A DNA stretch of 64,000 nt from Algoriphagus aquimarinus (GTDB lineage Bacteria > Bacteroidota > Bacteroidia > Cytophagales > Cyclobacteriaceae), in contig NZ_FOKK01000010.1 in NCBI RefSeq assembly GCF_900112005.1, positions 62,001 through 126,000 on the forward strand, written 5' to 3'. Positions 23,629 to 33,344 of the stretch are shown in pieces (within the stretch, counting starts at the first letter, position 1; the number at the start of each line of letters is the position of its first letter). The notes under the pieces were generated by a model that saw only the letters and a list, made by a program, of their open reading frames with translations, was not told the DNA's origin and made no database searches. Made by a program: the position numbers and the translations under genes.

Positions 23629-24195
23629 TTATTTCTTCCACTCAAACTTTTCGAATGCCTTATCTACAGGAGTTTTAGCAATGTGATTTGTGTAATTACT
23701 GATTACCTTCTGGGAAAGACCAAGGATAATTTCCAATAGGTTCCTTTCAGTGTAACCTGCTTCAAAGAAATTGTTTACCTCTTCAGTTGAGATATTTCCA
23801 CGGTTGCGAACTATAGTGAGCGTAGTCTCATGCAACACCTGAAGTTTTGCTGTTGGCATTTCAGTTTGATTACGCAAAGCTTCCGTGATCACATCATCTA
23901 CTTTCATCATTTTGGCAATTCCCGTATGTGCAGGCACACAATAATGGCACGCGTGCTCTACGTTGATGGTCTGCCACACCACTGTTAATTCGTCATTATT
24001 AAATGATGAATCGATAAACAATTGATGGAGGGTCTGATATGCTTCCAACAAGCCTGGAGCTCCTGCCAAGACGCCATGTAAATTAGGCACATAACCATAC
24101 GCTTTTTGAGACTTTTCAAGAAGAGCCTTACTGCCTTCTGGTGCTGTTTCTACACTGTGAATCTGTACTAGTTGGTTTGTTTCTGTGTTACTCAT
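23629..24195 (-). CDS. Carboxymuconolactone decarboxylase / AhpD-like protein
   Basis: A 188-aa protein of the CMD family. The peroxidase-type motif is HACHYCVPAHTGIA (Cys-x2-Cys with a following His, about residues 81-94), which in AhpD-like proteins carries out thiol-based peroxide or disulfide chemistry. The N-terminal half is the usual helical platform (GVLAGAPGLLEAYQTLHQLF). The gene is next to a TetR regulator on the same strand, and a palindrome matching the regulator's own promoter site lies 39 nt before its ATG, so induction by an unknown electrophile or oxidant is likely. Confidence 0.9.
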   Translation of the reverse strand: MSNTETNQLVQIHSVETAPEGSKALLEKSQKAYGYVPNLHGVLAGAPGLLEAYQTLHQLFIDSSFNNDELTVVWQTINVEHACHYCVPAHTGIAKMMKVDDVITEALRNQTEMPTAKLQVLHETTLTIVRNRGNISTEEVNNFFEAGYTERNLLEIILGLSQKVISNYTNHIAKTPVDKAFEKFEWKK

Positions 24196-24233
24196 GATTT
24201 TGGTTTTTAAGTATATTAATAAATTTTATATTT

Positions 24234-24249
24234 CTAACCGATTGGTTAG
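24234..24249. promoter_or_regulatory. TetR operator upstream of AhpD-like gene
   Basis: CTAACCGATTGGTTAG, arms CTAACC/GGTTAG perfectly inverted. The same half-site occurs in the tetR promoter at 24888-24903. Confidence 0.65.
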
Positions 24250-24301
24250 TTTTAGGTCAAAAAAAAGGAGATGCTAGTTTCCCTTTTTTCAATTTCTATC
24301 T

Positions 24302-24865
24302 TCAAATGGATTTGAATACATTTTCTATGTAATTATCCAGCTGTGGTTGGGCAAAAAATCGCGTAGCAGAAGAGAGCCCTACCATGGCGATAATCAGGTA
24401 ATCTGCTTGCTGATCAACTAACACTTGATCTTTTGTATCATCCCGCTTGAGAATGGAAGCAAAAGCTTCACGAACCTGACCTGTAAATTGCCCGATGACT
24501 TGCTTGATTTTCTCGTCAGCTGCATCGTTGATCTCATTGGCGGTATTGGTTACTAAACAACCCTTTCCGAAATCTGTTTCTCTAGTAAATTCTATAAAAT
24601 CATAGAAATACTTTTTGATTCCAGCTATTCCCAAATCTGAGTTCTCAAGCGTATTCAGGAGGATGTTGATTTTACCCATATAGCATTTCAAACTTTCCAG
24701 AAACAAGCCATTTTTGCTTCCAAAACTGGCATAAATCGAAAATTTATTTATGCCCATTTCCTTTTCTAGCATTTGCATGGAAGTGGTCTCAAACCCATTC
24801 CGCCAAAATAGATTCATGGCTTTCTCCACCACTACCTCTTCGTTATATGCCTTCTGTCTTGCCAT
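24302..24865 (-). CDS. TetR/AcrR family transcriptional repressor
   Basis: The start at ATG 24865 (MARQKAYNEE) is chosen; the longer frame to 24913 would run through the promoter. About 187 aa with a TetR helix-turn-helix at residues about 8-50 (VVEKAMNLFWRNGFETTSMQ, then INKFSIYASFGSKNGLF). The C-terminal ligand domain is helical. The gene for the AhpD-like protein lies 106 nt downstream. Its promoter contains a CTAACCG palindrome between the -33 and -7 boxes, so autorepression is likely. Confidence 0.92.
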   Translation of the reverse strand: MARQKAYNEEVVVEKAMNLFWRNGFETTSMQMLEKEMGINKFSIYASFGSKNGLFLESLKCYMGKINILLNTLENSDLGIAGIKKYFYDFIEFTRETDFGKGCLVTNTANEINDAADEKIKQVIGQFTGQVREAFASILKRDDTKDQVLVDQQADYLIIAMVGLSSATRFFAQPQLDNYIENVFKSI

Positions 24866-24882
24866 TGTTAAATAATATACGA

Positions 24883-24914
24883 CAAAACTAACCGAACGTT
24901 TAGATAAATACAAT
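24883..24914 (-). promoter_or_regulatory. tetR promoter with embedded operator
   Basis: On the minus strand ATTG (24914-24911), 20 nt, TAGTTTTG (24890-24883). The operator-like CTAACCGAACGTTTAG (24888-24903, plus strand) lies between and partly over the -7 box, where a bound repressor would block transcription. Confidence 0.65.
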
Positions 24915-25014
24915 TAAAACCCAAAAAAGTTTAAACCTGAAGGTTTTAAGGTAATGCATTACCCTACTCAAAAAGGCACATAGTTCCCTATGATAAACCT
25001 ATGAACCGAAATCC

Positions 25015-25044
25015 TTTGCACAAATACCCAACACCCTAAGTTTG
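25015..25044 (+). promoter_or_regulatory. Promoter of the GH92 gene
   Basis: TTTG (25015-25018), 18 nt, TAAGTTTG (25037-25044). Fits the Bacteroidota consensus; the start codon is 48 nt further on. Confidence 0.7.
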
Positions 25045-25092
25045 TTTTATGATTTTTTGAAACGTACTTAAAGTTTCAATTCAAAGACCCAC

Positions 25093-27408
25093 ATGATGAT
25101 ACGCCAACTCTGCCTCACATTATTCTTTTTACAGATTTCTCTCGTCGCTTTCGCCCAGACGAAAGATACCCCTGCCGATCTGGTGAATCCTTACGTGGAT
25201 AGTAAAAACTCCCGCTGGTTCTTTTTCAACACAGCTACTCGACCTTTTGGAATGGTGAATCTCAGCCCTGACACGGACACTGGGGGAGCTTGGGGCTCTG
25301 GATACCGATATGAAAGTGACTCAATCAAAGGATTAAGCCACGTTCATGCTTGGCAACTTTCAGCGCTTTCGGTGCTGCCCGTTTCTGATGTGACTTTGGA
25401 AGGCGAAAGAAATTTCGCATCACCATTTTCTCATGAAACTGAAATAGTAAAGCCCGGCTATCACCAACTGATACTAGATCGCTATGGTATCAAAGTAGAA
25501 CTCACCTCCACCCTGCGCACAGGTTTTCACAGATATACTTTCCCTAAGAATGGCACCCAGCAGGTCATGATTCGATTGGGCGGAATGCTCGGCCCTTCCA
25601 ATATCATAGACGGTGAACTCACTCAAGTAAATAAAACCACACTTCAAGGCCACTTAATCAATGGGTCAACCATCAGAAGACCCAATGACACTCCCGTGTT
25701 TTTTGCCATTAAACTCAATAGAGAAATCTCTGAGATCAGCGGTTGGTCAGAGGATGGAGTCACCTCTACTCTATCTGAGATCAAAGGAAAAGACTCAGGT
25801 GCACTTTTAACTTTTGATTCTAACAAGGAAGAATTACTCATGAAAGTGGGAATTTCCTATGTAAGTGCAGCACAGGCCATGCTCAATCTGGATACGGAAT
25901 TGGCGCATTGGGATTTTGAGAAAACAAAAAAGGAATCCTTCGATGAATGGAATAGCTATCTGGGGAGAATCAAAGTAGAAGGAGCTACAGAAAAGGACAG
26001 AAGAAGATTCTACACGGATCTCTTTCATGCGCTACAAGGCCGAAGAACGATCTCAGATGTAAATGGAAAATATGCTGACCTAACGAGCGGAACTCACCTG
26101 ACCAAGCAAATCCCAGTGGATGATGCAGGCAAACCAAAATTCAGGCACTTCAATTCGGATTCGTTTTGGGGCGCTCAGTGGACAATCAATACACTTTGGC
26201 ACCTAGTTTATCCTGAAATCACTGAAGAGTTTGTGAATTCAATGTTGCGTTACTACGTGGATGGTGGTTTGATCCCTAGAGGACCTTCTGGAGGAAATTA
26301 TACTTACGTGATGACTGGAGCTTCGAGCACACCATTTATTGTCAGCGCATATCAGAAAGGCATTCGTGGATTTGATGTTGAACTGGCCTACGAGGGTTTG
26401 AAAAAGAATCACCGACCGGGTGGAATCATGGACAAAGCAGGCTATGAGCACAAAACCTCTCAAGGCGGAGGACTATCCTATTATTTGAAAAATGGCTATG
26501 TCCCATCGCCAAATCCAGAAGGAACTAGGTTTGGATTTCATCAGGGCGGCCCAAGTTTGACGATGGATTATGCCTATCAGGACTGGACTTTAGCACAATT
26601 AGCAAAAGCGTTAGGCGATGGAGCTGGAGAGCAGGAGTTTTTGAAAAGATCAGGGAATTACAAGAACACCTTTGATACAGAATCAGGGTGGATGCGTCCT
26701 AGAGATGCGGAAGGAAATTGGAAAACACCTTTCGATGCTTATGAATATGGCGTTGGTTTCAACGAGGCAAATGGAAGTCAAAACACCTGGTTTGTCCCGC
26801 ACGATTTAGAAGGGTTGGCAGAGCTAATGGGCGGAAAAGAAAAAGCAATCGAGCGTTTGAACATCTCCTTCCAAGAAGCTGAGAAACTTGGCTTCACTTC
26901 AGGCACTTCCCATTCGCAAGAAACACATCCAGAATACCGTAGAGTCCCAATCAACTATGGTAATCAGCCCTCGATCCAGACTGCTTTCGTTTTTCACAAA
27001 TTGGGAAGACCTGATCTGACTCAGTATTGGTCTAGAGCTGTAGTGAAAAGAGTTTATTCTGATTTAAGTCCTGAAAATGGATACAATGGAGATGAAGACC
27101 AAGGACTGATGGGAAGTCTTGCTGTGTTGATGAAGATAGGTTTGTTCCAAATGAATGGGGGCACTGAAGCTGACCCGGCATATCAGATTGGTAGTCCTAT
27201 TTTTGATAAAATCACGATAGAGCTGAATCCAAAATACTACTCAGGCAAGGAATTCATCATCAAAGCAGAAGCGAATAACCCTTCCAATGTGTATGTAAAA
27301 TCTGCTAACTGGAAGAATCAAGTTCTAGATCACCTTGAGCTTTCGCATAGCCAGATTACTGGAGGAGGAGAATTGAAATTGGAGATGAGCGATACAGGAG
27401 TGAAGTAA
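25093..27408 (+). CDS. GH92 family glycoside hydrolase (alpha-mannosidase-like)
   Basis: A 771-aa exported enzyme with a signal peptide (QLCLTLFFLQISLVAFAQ). Family signs: VNPYVDSKNSRWFFFNTATR, PFGMVNLSPDTD near the N-terminus, then the (alpha/alpha)6 barrel with YADLTSG, SDSFWGAQW, MDYAYQDWTLAQLAKALG, NEANGSQNTWFVPHD and the terminal GYNGDEDQG motif. GH92 members are calcium-dependent exo-alpha-mannosidases acting on glycans in the periplasm or outside. It stands alone with a good promoter and no SusC/SusD partners nearby, which is unusual for Bacteroidota glycan loci. Confidence 0.93.
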   Translation: MMIRQLCLTLFFLQISLVAFAQTKDTPADLVNPYVDSKNSRWFFFNTATRPFGMVNLSPDTDTGGAWGSGYRYESDSIKGLSHVHAWQLSALSVLPVSDVTLEGERNFASPFSHETEIVKPGYHQLILDRYGIKVELTSTLRTGFHRYTFPKNGTQQVMIRLGGMLGPSNIIDGELTQVNKTTLQGHLINGSTIRRPNDTPVFFAIKLNREISEISGWSEDGVTSTLSEIKGKDSGALLTFDSNKEELLMKVGISYVSAAQAMLNLDTELAHWDFEKTKKESFDEWNSYLGRIKVEGATEKDRRRFYTDLFHALQGRRTISDVNGKYADLTSGTHLTKQIPVDDAGKPKFRHFNSDSFWGAQWTINTLWHLVYPEITEEFVNSMLRYYVDGGLIPRGPSGGNYTYVMTGASSTPFIVSAYQKGIRGFDVELAYEGLKKNHRPGGIMDKAGYEHKTSQGGGLSYYLKNGYVPSPNPEGTRFGFHQGGPSLTMDYAYQDWTLAQLAKALGDGAGEQEFLKRSGNYKNTFDTESGWMRPRDAEGNWKTPFDAYEYGVGFNEANGSQNTWFVPHDLEGLAELMGGKEKAIERLNISFQEAEKLGFTSGTSHSQETHPEYRRVPINYGNQPSIQTAFVFHKLGRPDLTQYWSRAVVKRVYSDLSPENGYNGDEDQGLMGSLAVLMKIGLFQMNGGTEADPAYQIGSPIFDKITIELNPKYYSGKEFIIKAEANNPSNVYVKSANWKNQVLDHLELSHSQITGGGELKLEMSDTGVK

Positions 27409-27420
27409 ATTTATTATTAA

Positions 27421-27456
27421 AACAGGAAGTCAAGAGAGATTTTGACTTCCTGTTTC
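27421..27456. terminator. Bidirectional terminator between GH92 and GDPD genes
   Basis: AACAGGAAGTCAA (27421-27433) and TTGACTTCCTGTT (27442-27454): a perfect 13-bp stem with an 8-nt loop, serving two convergent genes. Confidence 0.85.
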
Positions 27457-27467
27457 ATTAACCCATA

Positions 27468-28313
27468 CTACTCCTTCAAATTCAAATCAAACTGAGGTAC
27501 AACTGGCTTTATCCCCAATTCTTCAGCTGATTTCATAAACAGGACAATGTCATTGACCAATGGGAAATCAATGCCATCAGCCAGCATTTTCTTTATTTCA
27601 GCAAGTGAATTGGCTTTGAAGTAATTCGTTTTGACACCGGCATTTTTCAGGCTTAAAAGTTGCTCGCTAGTATAAGAATCTCCCCCATCTCTTAGCTGGA
27701 TAAATTCTGTCCCAGCACGCAGAGTTCCACTGACATAAGCCGCCGTTGAGTTCTGACGATCCATATTACAAATCATCATTTCAGGTACTGACTTCTGCGC
27801 TTTTCTAGCTCCTTTTAGACTAGAAGCCAGGAAAGCCTGATGGAGTCTATTTTGCTTTTTCACCAATTCTGCCACCATAGCAGGAAGTTCACCTTCTCCT
27901 TTAATATGGATATTCAGCCAGATATTGTAAGGCATGATTTCCAGTACTTCTTCCAAAGTCGGAACTCGGACACCTTCAAAATCAGTAGATTTCCAACTTC
28001 CTGCATCCAGTTTTTTGATCTCAGCCAGATTCATTCCTGAGATCTCTCCCCTTCCATCGGTAGTTCTATCGACAGTCTCATCGTGCATGACTACCATTTC
28101 CTTATCCTGACTTAGCCAAACGTCAAATTCTATCATCTGAGCCCCAGCGGAAATTGCTGCCTGGAAAGCAGGAATTGTGTTTTCGGGGTGAGTTTCCATC
28201 GCTCCTCTATGTGCACATAGTCCACTTGTAGGAAGAATTGGATTGGTATTTTGAGATAAAACATTGCCTGTTAAAAGGCAAAAAAATAGAGTTAGCTGAA
28301 AGTATGAGTTCAT
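27468..28313 (-). CDS. Glycerophosphodiester phosphodiesterase
   Basis: A 281-aa exported protein with a signal peptide (FQLTLFFCLLTGNVLSQ). The catalytic signature CAHRGAMETHPENTIPAF (about residues 33-50) and EFDVWLSQDKEMVVMHDETV hold the two His and the metal-binding Glu/Asp of the GDPD family. It should release glycerol 3-phosphate from glycerophosphodiesters in the periplasm. The C-terminal half is a TIM barrel with more divergent strands. Convergent with the GH92 gene. Confidence 0.93.
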   Translation of the reverse strand: MNSYFQLTLFFCLLTGNVLSQNTNPILPTSGLCAHRGAMETHPENTIPAFQAAISAGAQMIEFDVWLSQDKEMVVMHDETVDRTTDGRGEISGMNLAEIKKLDAGSWKSTDFEGVRVPTLEEVLEIMPYNIWLNIHIKGEGELPAMVAELVKKQNRLHQAFLASSLKGARKAQKSVPEMMICNMDRQNSTAAYVSGTLRAGTEFIQLRDGGDSYTSEQLLSLKNAGVKTNYFKANSLAEIKKMLADGIDFPLVNDIVLFMKSAEELGIKPVVPQFDLNLKE

Positions 28314-28895
28314 CTGATCAGTGGTTGAGTTACGGAGGAACCTTCAAGAAATGAATCTTGCTCGAAAATTCCCAATTCAAAAAACAAACTTACCTGCTGT
28401 GGAATTGCGCGAAGGTTCTTTCATGTTAAATCTAAGTTATTCTTCTCGTTAAAAATCATTCGTGAATTGTGTGAGTTCGCCAATAGAGATAAACTAATAT
28501 TTCGCACCTTCAGAGCTATAAACTTTGACAGTCATTTTACCTAACCCTTTAGGCTAGGCTATCTTGGGCTTGCAGCCCTTTTAACTAAGCCAAGCTTCTG
28601 AAGAAGTAGGACAACTCAGAAATAAAATAAGACTTCGACTTCGCTACCAATGGCGGATTGATTTGAAGACACGAAATGCTGGTCAGTCCGAGCACCCGAG
28701 AGACGGGAGTCTAGAGGTTCGAGGACAATAACTTCAATTACTTTAAAAGAGCCTTCGACTTCCTCCCCGAAGTCAGGCGGACGCTCAGGCTAATACCGTC
28801 GTCTCTCTTTTGTAAGTTCTATACTTTCATTACTCAGTCTGACACGTTTTTTCTGTGCGAAAACGTAAGCGTCCACTGCGGTTAAACCCAAAAAA
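28314..28895. other. Long intergenic region with repeat fragments
   Basis: About 580 bp without a gene. It holds copy 2 of the 24-nt repeat (28593-28616), a small hairpin GGGCTTGCAGCCC (28566-28578), and a stretch at about 28680-28810 rich in TTCGACTTC, GTCCGAGC and CCGAAGTC words of the kind seen in dispersed Bacteroidota intergenic repeats. The word GGTTCGAGG near 28727 suggested a tRNA T-arm, but no cloverleaf forms. Confidence 0.45.
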
Positions 28896-28923
28896 AAAAT
28901 GAGGCTCTTTCGAGCCTCATTTT
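28896..28923. terminator. Terminator of the M1 peptidase gene
   Basis: AAAATGAGGCTC, loop TTTC, GAGCCTCATTTT: a perfect 12-bp stem with a preceding A run (a T run on the minus strand), 9 nt from the stop codon at 28932. Confidence 0.88.
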
Positions 28924-28931
28924 CATTCTAT

Positions 28932-30932
28932 TTATCTTGGCCAAACATTGTCAGCCTTGTCTTTGTCAGGGAAACGTCCATGAGGATCAAGGGTGATTGC
29001 TTTGATTTTGCGATCACCAAAGTCCATCACTGCATCAAAAGTTCTGCTTCCATCAAACCAAACCGAAACTGGCCAGGTCACTTCAGCAGTAGTAGCATCG
29101 ATCATTTCAGCGTTAGCCAATTTCTTGATTGCTGCTCCTTCTGATTCAAACTCTACTTTCAATACAATCGGCGATGGCATTTCTCCAGCCTGATGTACTT
29201 TCACAGTAGTTTTACCATTTGAAGTAGTGACATTTTGAATGGAACCCTCCACAGATTCTGTGGTAAACAACCAGTAATTCCAGAACCACTCCAGATTTTG
29301 TCCCAGCTCATTATTCATAAAGAACATGTAATCCCAAGGCGATGGATGCTTGAATGTCCAAGCCGCAGTGTACTTTTTCATCGCATTGATCACAGCCTCA
29401 TCACCTACGATTCCACCCAGCATGGATAGCATCAACGGAGTTTTAGAATAAGTTTGGAATCCATACATGTTACCTGCATCATTGGCACTCCACATCATTG
29501 GCGCTTCATCTTCCATGCCAGAGATACGTCCATAGCTTTGACCCAAACCATCTAGATTATAATCTACTCCTCGGCTATCTGCAGCAGAAAGGATGTTCAT
29601 GTATTGGTTGAATCCTTCATCCATCCAGCCGTAGCGAGTTTCATTCGTACCCACCATCATCGGCCACCACTGATGCGCTGCCTCATGATCCGCTGCACCT
29701 TGATTGGAGTTGATTACCATAGGATACTCCATCCCAGCACTCGGCCCGTCTTGTAGGGTTAGTTGTGGAAAAGGATACGGTGCCCAAAGTTTGGAATAAA
29801 ACTCCAATGCATGTTTGGTGTTTTCACCAGCCTTTTCAAAAAACTGAGCTCTCTCAGGGATGAATACCATGTAAATTGGTACTGGACCTTTGCCAGGAAT
29901 ATCCGCTTTGGTAGCCTTCCAGATAAATCTATCTGAAGTAGCCCAAGCAAAATCATTTACTTTATCAGCCACAAAGCGCCAAGTCAGTTGATCTCCAGCT
30001 TTCGTTGCTTTTCCAGGACCTTTTTCATCTTCGCCTACCAGAGTAACTTCTCCATCAGAGTCAAGAACTTTAGCAAAACGCTCAGCCACTGAAGGGGTCA
30101 AAACTTCCGTTGGGTTTTGCAAAACACCTGTTCCTGTTACTATCCAGCCTGCAGGCACAGTAAGTGAAACATCAAATTTCCCGAAATTATTATGAAACTC
30201 CGCTGGACCTAGATAAAGGCTGGTTTCCCATCCTCTTAGATCGTCAAACTTCGCCAATCTTGGGAACCACTGCGTAGGCTGAAATAAGGTGCTGTCAAAA
30301 CGCTGAGTCATTCTATGACCTCTGCCATTGTCACCACCAGGCAATTTGGTATGCCAGTCGATTTCTACTTCAGCTGTTGTTCCTGCTTTAATTGGATTTA
30401 CCAATGTGATTGTTGCCACAGTGCTTTGCAAACCTCTAACGGTTAATTTCGGAGCTGCCGCCGGTTCATTTCTTCTTCGCTGAATAGGAGGAGCATTTAA
30501 ATCCACCGATTCACCAGCTACTTTTATAGACGTGACGATCATTCCCTCGGTATTTTCCGCAGGAACAGAGCTTCCACGAGGAACATCTCCGCGGAAAACA
30601 TTATGATCCAATCGAAGGACTATGGAAGTCATGTCCTCTTTGCTATTGTTATGCACCAGGATTTTTTCAGATCCGGTGATCGTCTGCGTAGATGGATCCA
30701 AGGTAGCTTTGATCGTGAAATCTGTTTCTAGCTGCCAATAGTTTGCACCTGGCTTGCCAGAAAAATCCCTAGATCCTTCATCGAAAGCCTTACGAATTGA
30801 ATTCGTCATCGGCACATCTTGGCGGATCACGCGAGAGTCCGTTTCAACGGACGAACGTAGCGGTTTGGTAGTATTTTGCTGCGCAAAAGCTACAGAAGAG
30901 CTAAGGCACAGGAAAAAGAGTATTTTTCTCAT
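28932..30932 (-). CDS. M1 family metallopeptidase
   Basis: A 666-aa exported aminopeptidase-like protein with a signal peptide (KILFFLCLSSSVAFAQ). The zinc site is HEAAHQWW followed by MDEGFNQY (HExxH-x18-E pattern), and the substrate-anchoring Gly-x-Met-Glu motif is AGMEYPM just before it. The N-terminal 300 residues form the usual beta saddle. Conserved branches of this family in Bacteroidota lack the long C-terminal helical domain, as here. It acts in the periplasm. Confidence 0.92.
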   Translation of the reverse strand: MRKILFFLCLSSSVAFAQQNTTKPLRSSVETDSRVIRQDVPMTNSIRKAFDEGSRDFSGKPGANYWQLETDFTIKATLDPSTQTITGSEKILVHNNSKEDMTSIVLRLDHNVFRGDVPRGSSVPAENTEGMIVTSIKVAGESVDLNAPPIQRRRNEPAAAPKLTVRGLQSTVATITLVNPIKAGTTAEVEIDWHTKLPGGDNGRGHRMTQRFDSTLFQPTQWFPRLAKFDDLRGWETSLYLGPAEFHNNFGKFDVSLTVPAGWIVTGTGVLQNPTEVLTPSVAERFAKVLDSDGEVTLVGEDEKGPGKATKAGDQLTWRFVADKVNDFAWATSDRFIWKATKADIPGKGPVPIYMVFIPERAQFFEKAGENTKHALEFYSKLWAPYPFPQLTLQDGPSAGMEYPMVINSNQGAADHEAAHQWWPMMVGTNETRYGWMDEGFNQYMNILSAADSRGVDYNLDGLGQSYGRISGMEDEAPMMWSANDAGNMYGFQTYSKTPLMLSMLGGIVGDEAVINAMKKYTAAWTFKHPSPWDYMFFMNNELGQNLEWFWNYWLFTTESVEGSIQNVTTSNGKTTVKVHQAGEMPSPIVLKVEFESEGAAIKKLANAEMIDATTAEVTWPVSVWFDGSRTFDAVMDFGDRKIKAITLDPHGRFPDKDKADNVWPR

Positions 30933-31080
30933 AAGCTTTGGTGGGTTTTATTCAAGTTGGAAAACTAAGTTAAAAATCTAATAACACGCTTAATAAATGA
31001 GTATGAACGGGTCATGGAATTGATATAATGACTATTTTTTGACGCTCTGTACTTCTTATAATTTTTACTTTTCACAAAAT

Positions 31081-33267
31081 CTACTTCCTTTTCCCCGGCA
31101 CATACCTCTCTGCTACCCTAGCCTCCACGTCTTCCCGGTAAAAAGCGACATCTTTGAAATTACCATCGACATAGTCCTGAGTTTGATCGTAGAAATGCGG
31201 AGAATTTGGATCTGCATTCTGGCCACCTGCAAGAATAGATTTTGCTTTTACTCTCTCACCAAATTCCACCACTGCCACAAAACTATTGCCTCTGTATCCA
31301 TATAATCTCTTCGTTCCAGGATAGGTTTTCGCACCAAAAGCAGCCAAAGCCCCCCAGGTTCCAGAAGCCATTCCCACTGGAGTGTAGTCTTTCGCATCAT
31401 CAAATGGCATATCGATTTCACCTGTTAATCGCTGGAATCTATTGATCTCAGACCAAGGCGTATTCCAAGTGCCAAAATCGGCATTCATCTGATCCAGTGT
31501 TTTACCAAAAGTGGCAAGAAGCTCTGTAGGTGAAGGGTTTGGTATCTTCGTGTTTTCGTTGCTATTGAAGGAAATAAAGTTATTGATACTGCCATGATTT
31601 CTCATGAAATTCATCCCAAAGAAATGTGCCAATGACATAGCCACAGATTCTTTGGAGGTGCGGTAATCCCAAGCTTCCAACACTTTCATCGCCTCAGTGA
31701 ACTGTGGATCTGCGATTCCTTTCTTCTCGTATGCTTTCAAAAGCATAGGGATTAAATGCTCCATTGCTGGCAAATAAGGATCATAAGCCATTTCGATCAT
31801 GCTATCTATAGTCAAGCCCGAAGCTTCCTTCAGTACTTTCACGGCATGAATGCCACGGAAATTCTCCTCATCAGGTGCCATGTAAAATGGATAATCTTCA
31901 CGTTTTGGGCTAAACTCCGCCGCCGCAGTGTAAGGCGTAGAATTACAATTCTGAATCCAACCCGTACCTGGATTGACGATCATGATACTTTCATCCACGG
32001 TATGTAATCCCTGCCAATCAGACTTGGGATCTGAGCCATCTACAGGTTCGGAGAAGTCAAAACCTTCATTTCTTTTTGGGATAAAATTGCCATGGAAATA
32101 AGCGATGTTTCCATCTGCATCTGCGAAAACAGTATTGTTCGAAGAGTTCGTTCGGATATCCATCATCTTCTTAAACTCGGCATGATTACTCAGCTTCGTC
32201 CGCGTGAAACTTTGAGTCAATGCATTCACAGGATCCCAATTGATCTTAGTCGCCACCCAATCATCGCCAACCTTATGCGTGATCGGACCGTGATGAGTTC
32301 TGTAAAAAGTGAATGGCTTTTCCTTCATTTCTGCGCCAGACTTATATTTCAAAGAAACCTGAAACTCTTCCACTGCACGTGTTTCATCACCGTATTGGTA
32401 TTGATATTTCCCATCTTTCTCAGAAACTTCCTCTACAAACTCATCAATGAAATCCACTTGGGTAGAAGTATGCATCCAGCCGGTTTTCTCATTGAAACCT
32501 TGATAGACGAAAAATTGCCCCCAAGTCACCGCGCCATAAGCGTTCAATCCTTCTTCACTTACCACATGAACTTCCGGTCTGAAATAGAATGAAGTATGTG
32601 GATTGATCAGCAAAATGGCATTACCTGAAGCGGTCATTTTACCATTTACGGCGATTCCGTTAGACCCTTTCGGCTCATCCAACAACGCCTCACGCTCAAT
32701 TTCATCTTCATATAAAGCCATTACATCTGGCTCTTTCTCTGCATAAAAAGCCTGAATCCCTCTTGTAGGAATCTGCTCAATATCTCCGCCGATAGATCCT
32801 TCGCTGAAAAACATCGGCATCCACGGTTCATATTTCGTGATTACCTGAGGCTTCACCTCTGGATGCGTAGCTAGGTAATAATTTACCCCATCGGCAAAAG
32901 CCAAACAAAGTTCCTTCAGCCAATCTGGAGCAGTTTCATAAGCAGCTTTTGCCTCGGCTTCGGTCATGTAGAGATTTGCACGCAGGTCACTGTAAATAGC
33001 ACCCTGTCCTTCCAATTCAGCCAGACGGCCAGTAGCCCAAATGTAATTGCGCTCCACTCTTCTGAAATCATCTTCGCACTGGGCAAACAGCAATCCGAAA
33101 ACCGCATCCGCATCGCTTTTCCCATAAATATGAGGAACTCCAAAATCATCTCTAATAATCTCTACTCTACTGGCGGTGTCTTCCCAGCGTTCTGCTTCGC
33201 TAAGTTCTTTAGGTTCGCAAGACCAGATTAAAACCGGTAATAGAAAAAGTAACAGTCTAAAGTTCAT
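31081..33267 (-). CDS. Penicillin acylase family protein (Ntn-hydrolase lipoprotein)
   Basis: The start at ATG 33267 (MNFRLLLFLLPVLIWSCEPK) gives a lipobox with Cys17; the longer frame hides it. About 728 aa. The self-cleavage site is visible at EPKGSNGIAV, with Ser202 becoming the N-terminal nucleophile of the beta chain. The alpha part shows VEIIRDDFGVPHIYGKSDADAVFGLLFAQCEDD and the beta part shows NPHTSF, TSTQVDFIDEF and YRTHHGPI. Relatives cleave amides such as acyl-homoserine lactones or beta-lactam side chains; the substrate here is unknown. Confidence 0.92.
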   Translation of the reverse strand: MNFRLLLFLLPVLIWSCEPKELSEAERWEDTASRVEIIRDDFGVPHIYGKSDADAVFGLLFAQCEDDFRRVERNYIWATGRLAELEGQGAIYSDLRANLYMTEAEAKAAYETAPDWLKELCLAFADGVNYYLATHPEVKPQVITKYEPWMPMFFSEGSIGGDIEQIPTRGIQAFYAEKEPDVMALYEDEIEREALLDEPKGSNGIAVNGKMTASGNAILLINPHTSFYFRPEVHVVSEEGLNAYGAVTWGQFFVYQGFNEKTGWMHTSTQVDFIDEFVEEVSEKDGKYQYQYGDETRAVEEFQVSLKYKSGAEMKEKPFTFYRTHHGPITHKVGDDWVATKINWDPVNALTQSFTRTKLSNHAEFKKMMDIRTNSSNNTVFADADGNIAYFHGNFIPKRNEGFDFSEPVDGSDPKSDWQGLHTVDESIMIVNPGTGWIQNCNSTPYTAAAEFSPKREDYPFYMAPDEENFRGIHAVKVLKEASGLTIDSMIEMAYDPYLPAMEHLIPMLLKAYEKKGIADPQFTEAMKVLEAWDYRTSKESVAMSLAHFFGMNFMRNHGSINNFISFNSNENTKIPNPSPTELLATFGKTLDQMNADFGTWNTPWSEINRFQRLTGEIDMPFDDAKDYTPVGMASGTWGALAAFGAKTYPGTKRLYGYRGNSFVAVVEFGERVKAKSILAGGQNADPNSPHFYDQTQDYVDGNFKDVAFYREDVEARVAERYVPGKRK

Positions 33268-33344
33268 ACTTGGGTAATTTATAGGGCTGGATAAAATCAA
33301 TTCTACCAAAATAGACTATTTGAAGAGTATAGGCAATTGGAATT

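Noticed and set aside
23455..23739. 94-codon plus-strand ORF
   Set aside because: It overlaps the terminator and 3' end of the AhpD-like gene and has no recognisable content.
28680..28810. tRNA-like words (GGTTCGAGG) in the long gap
   Set aside because: No acceptor or anticodon stem could be formed; it looks like dispersed repeat DNA.
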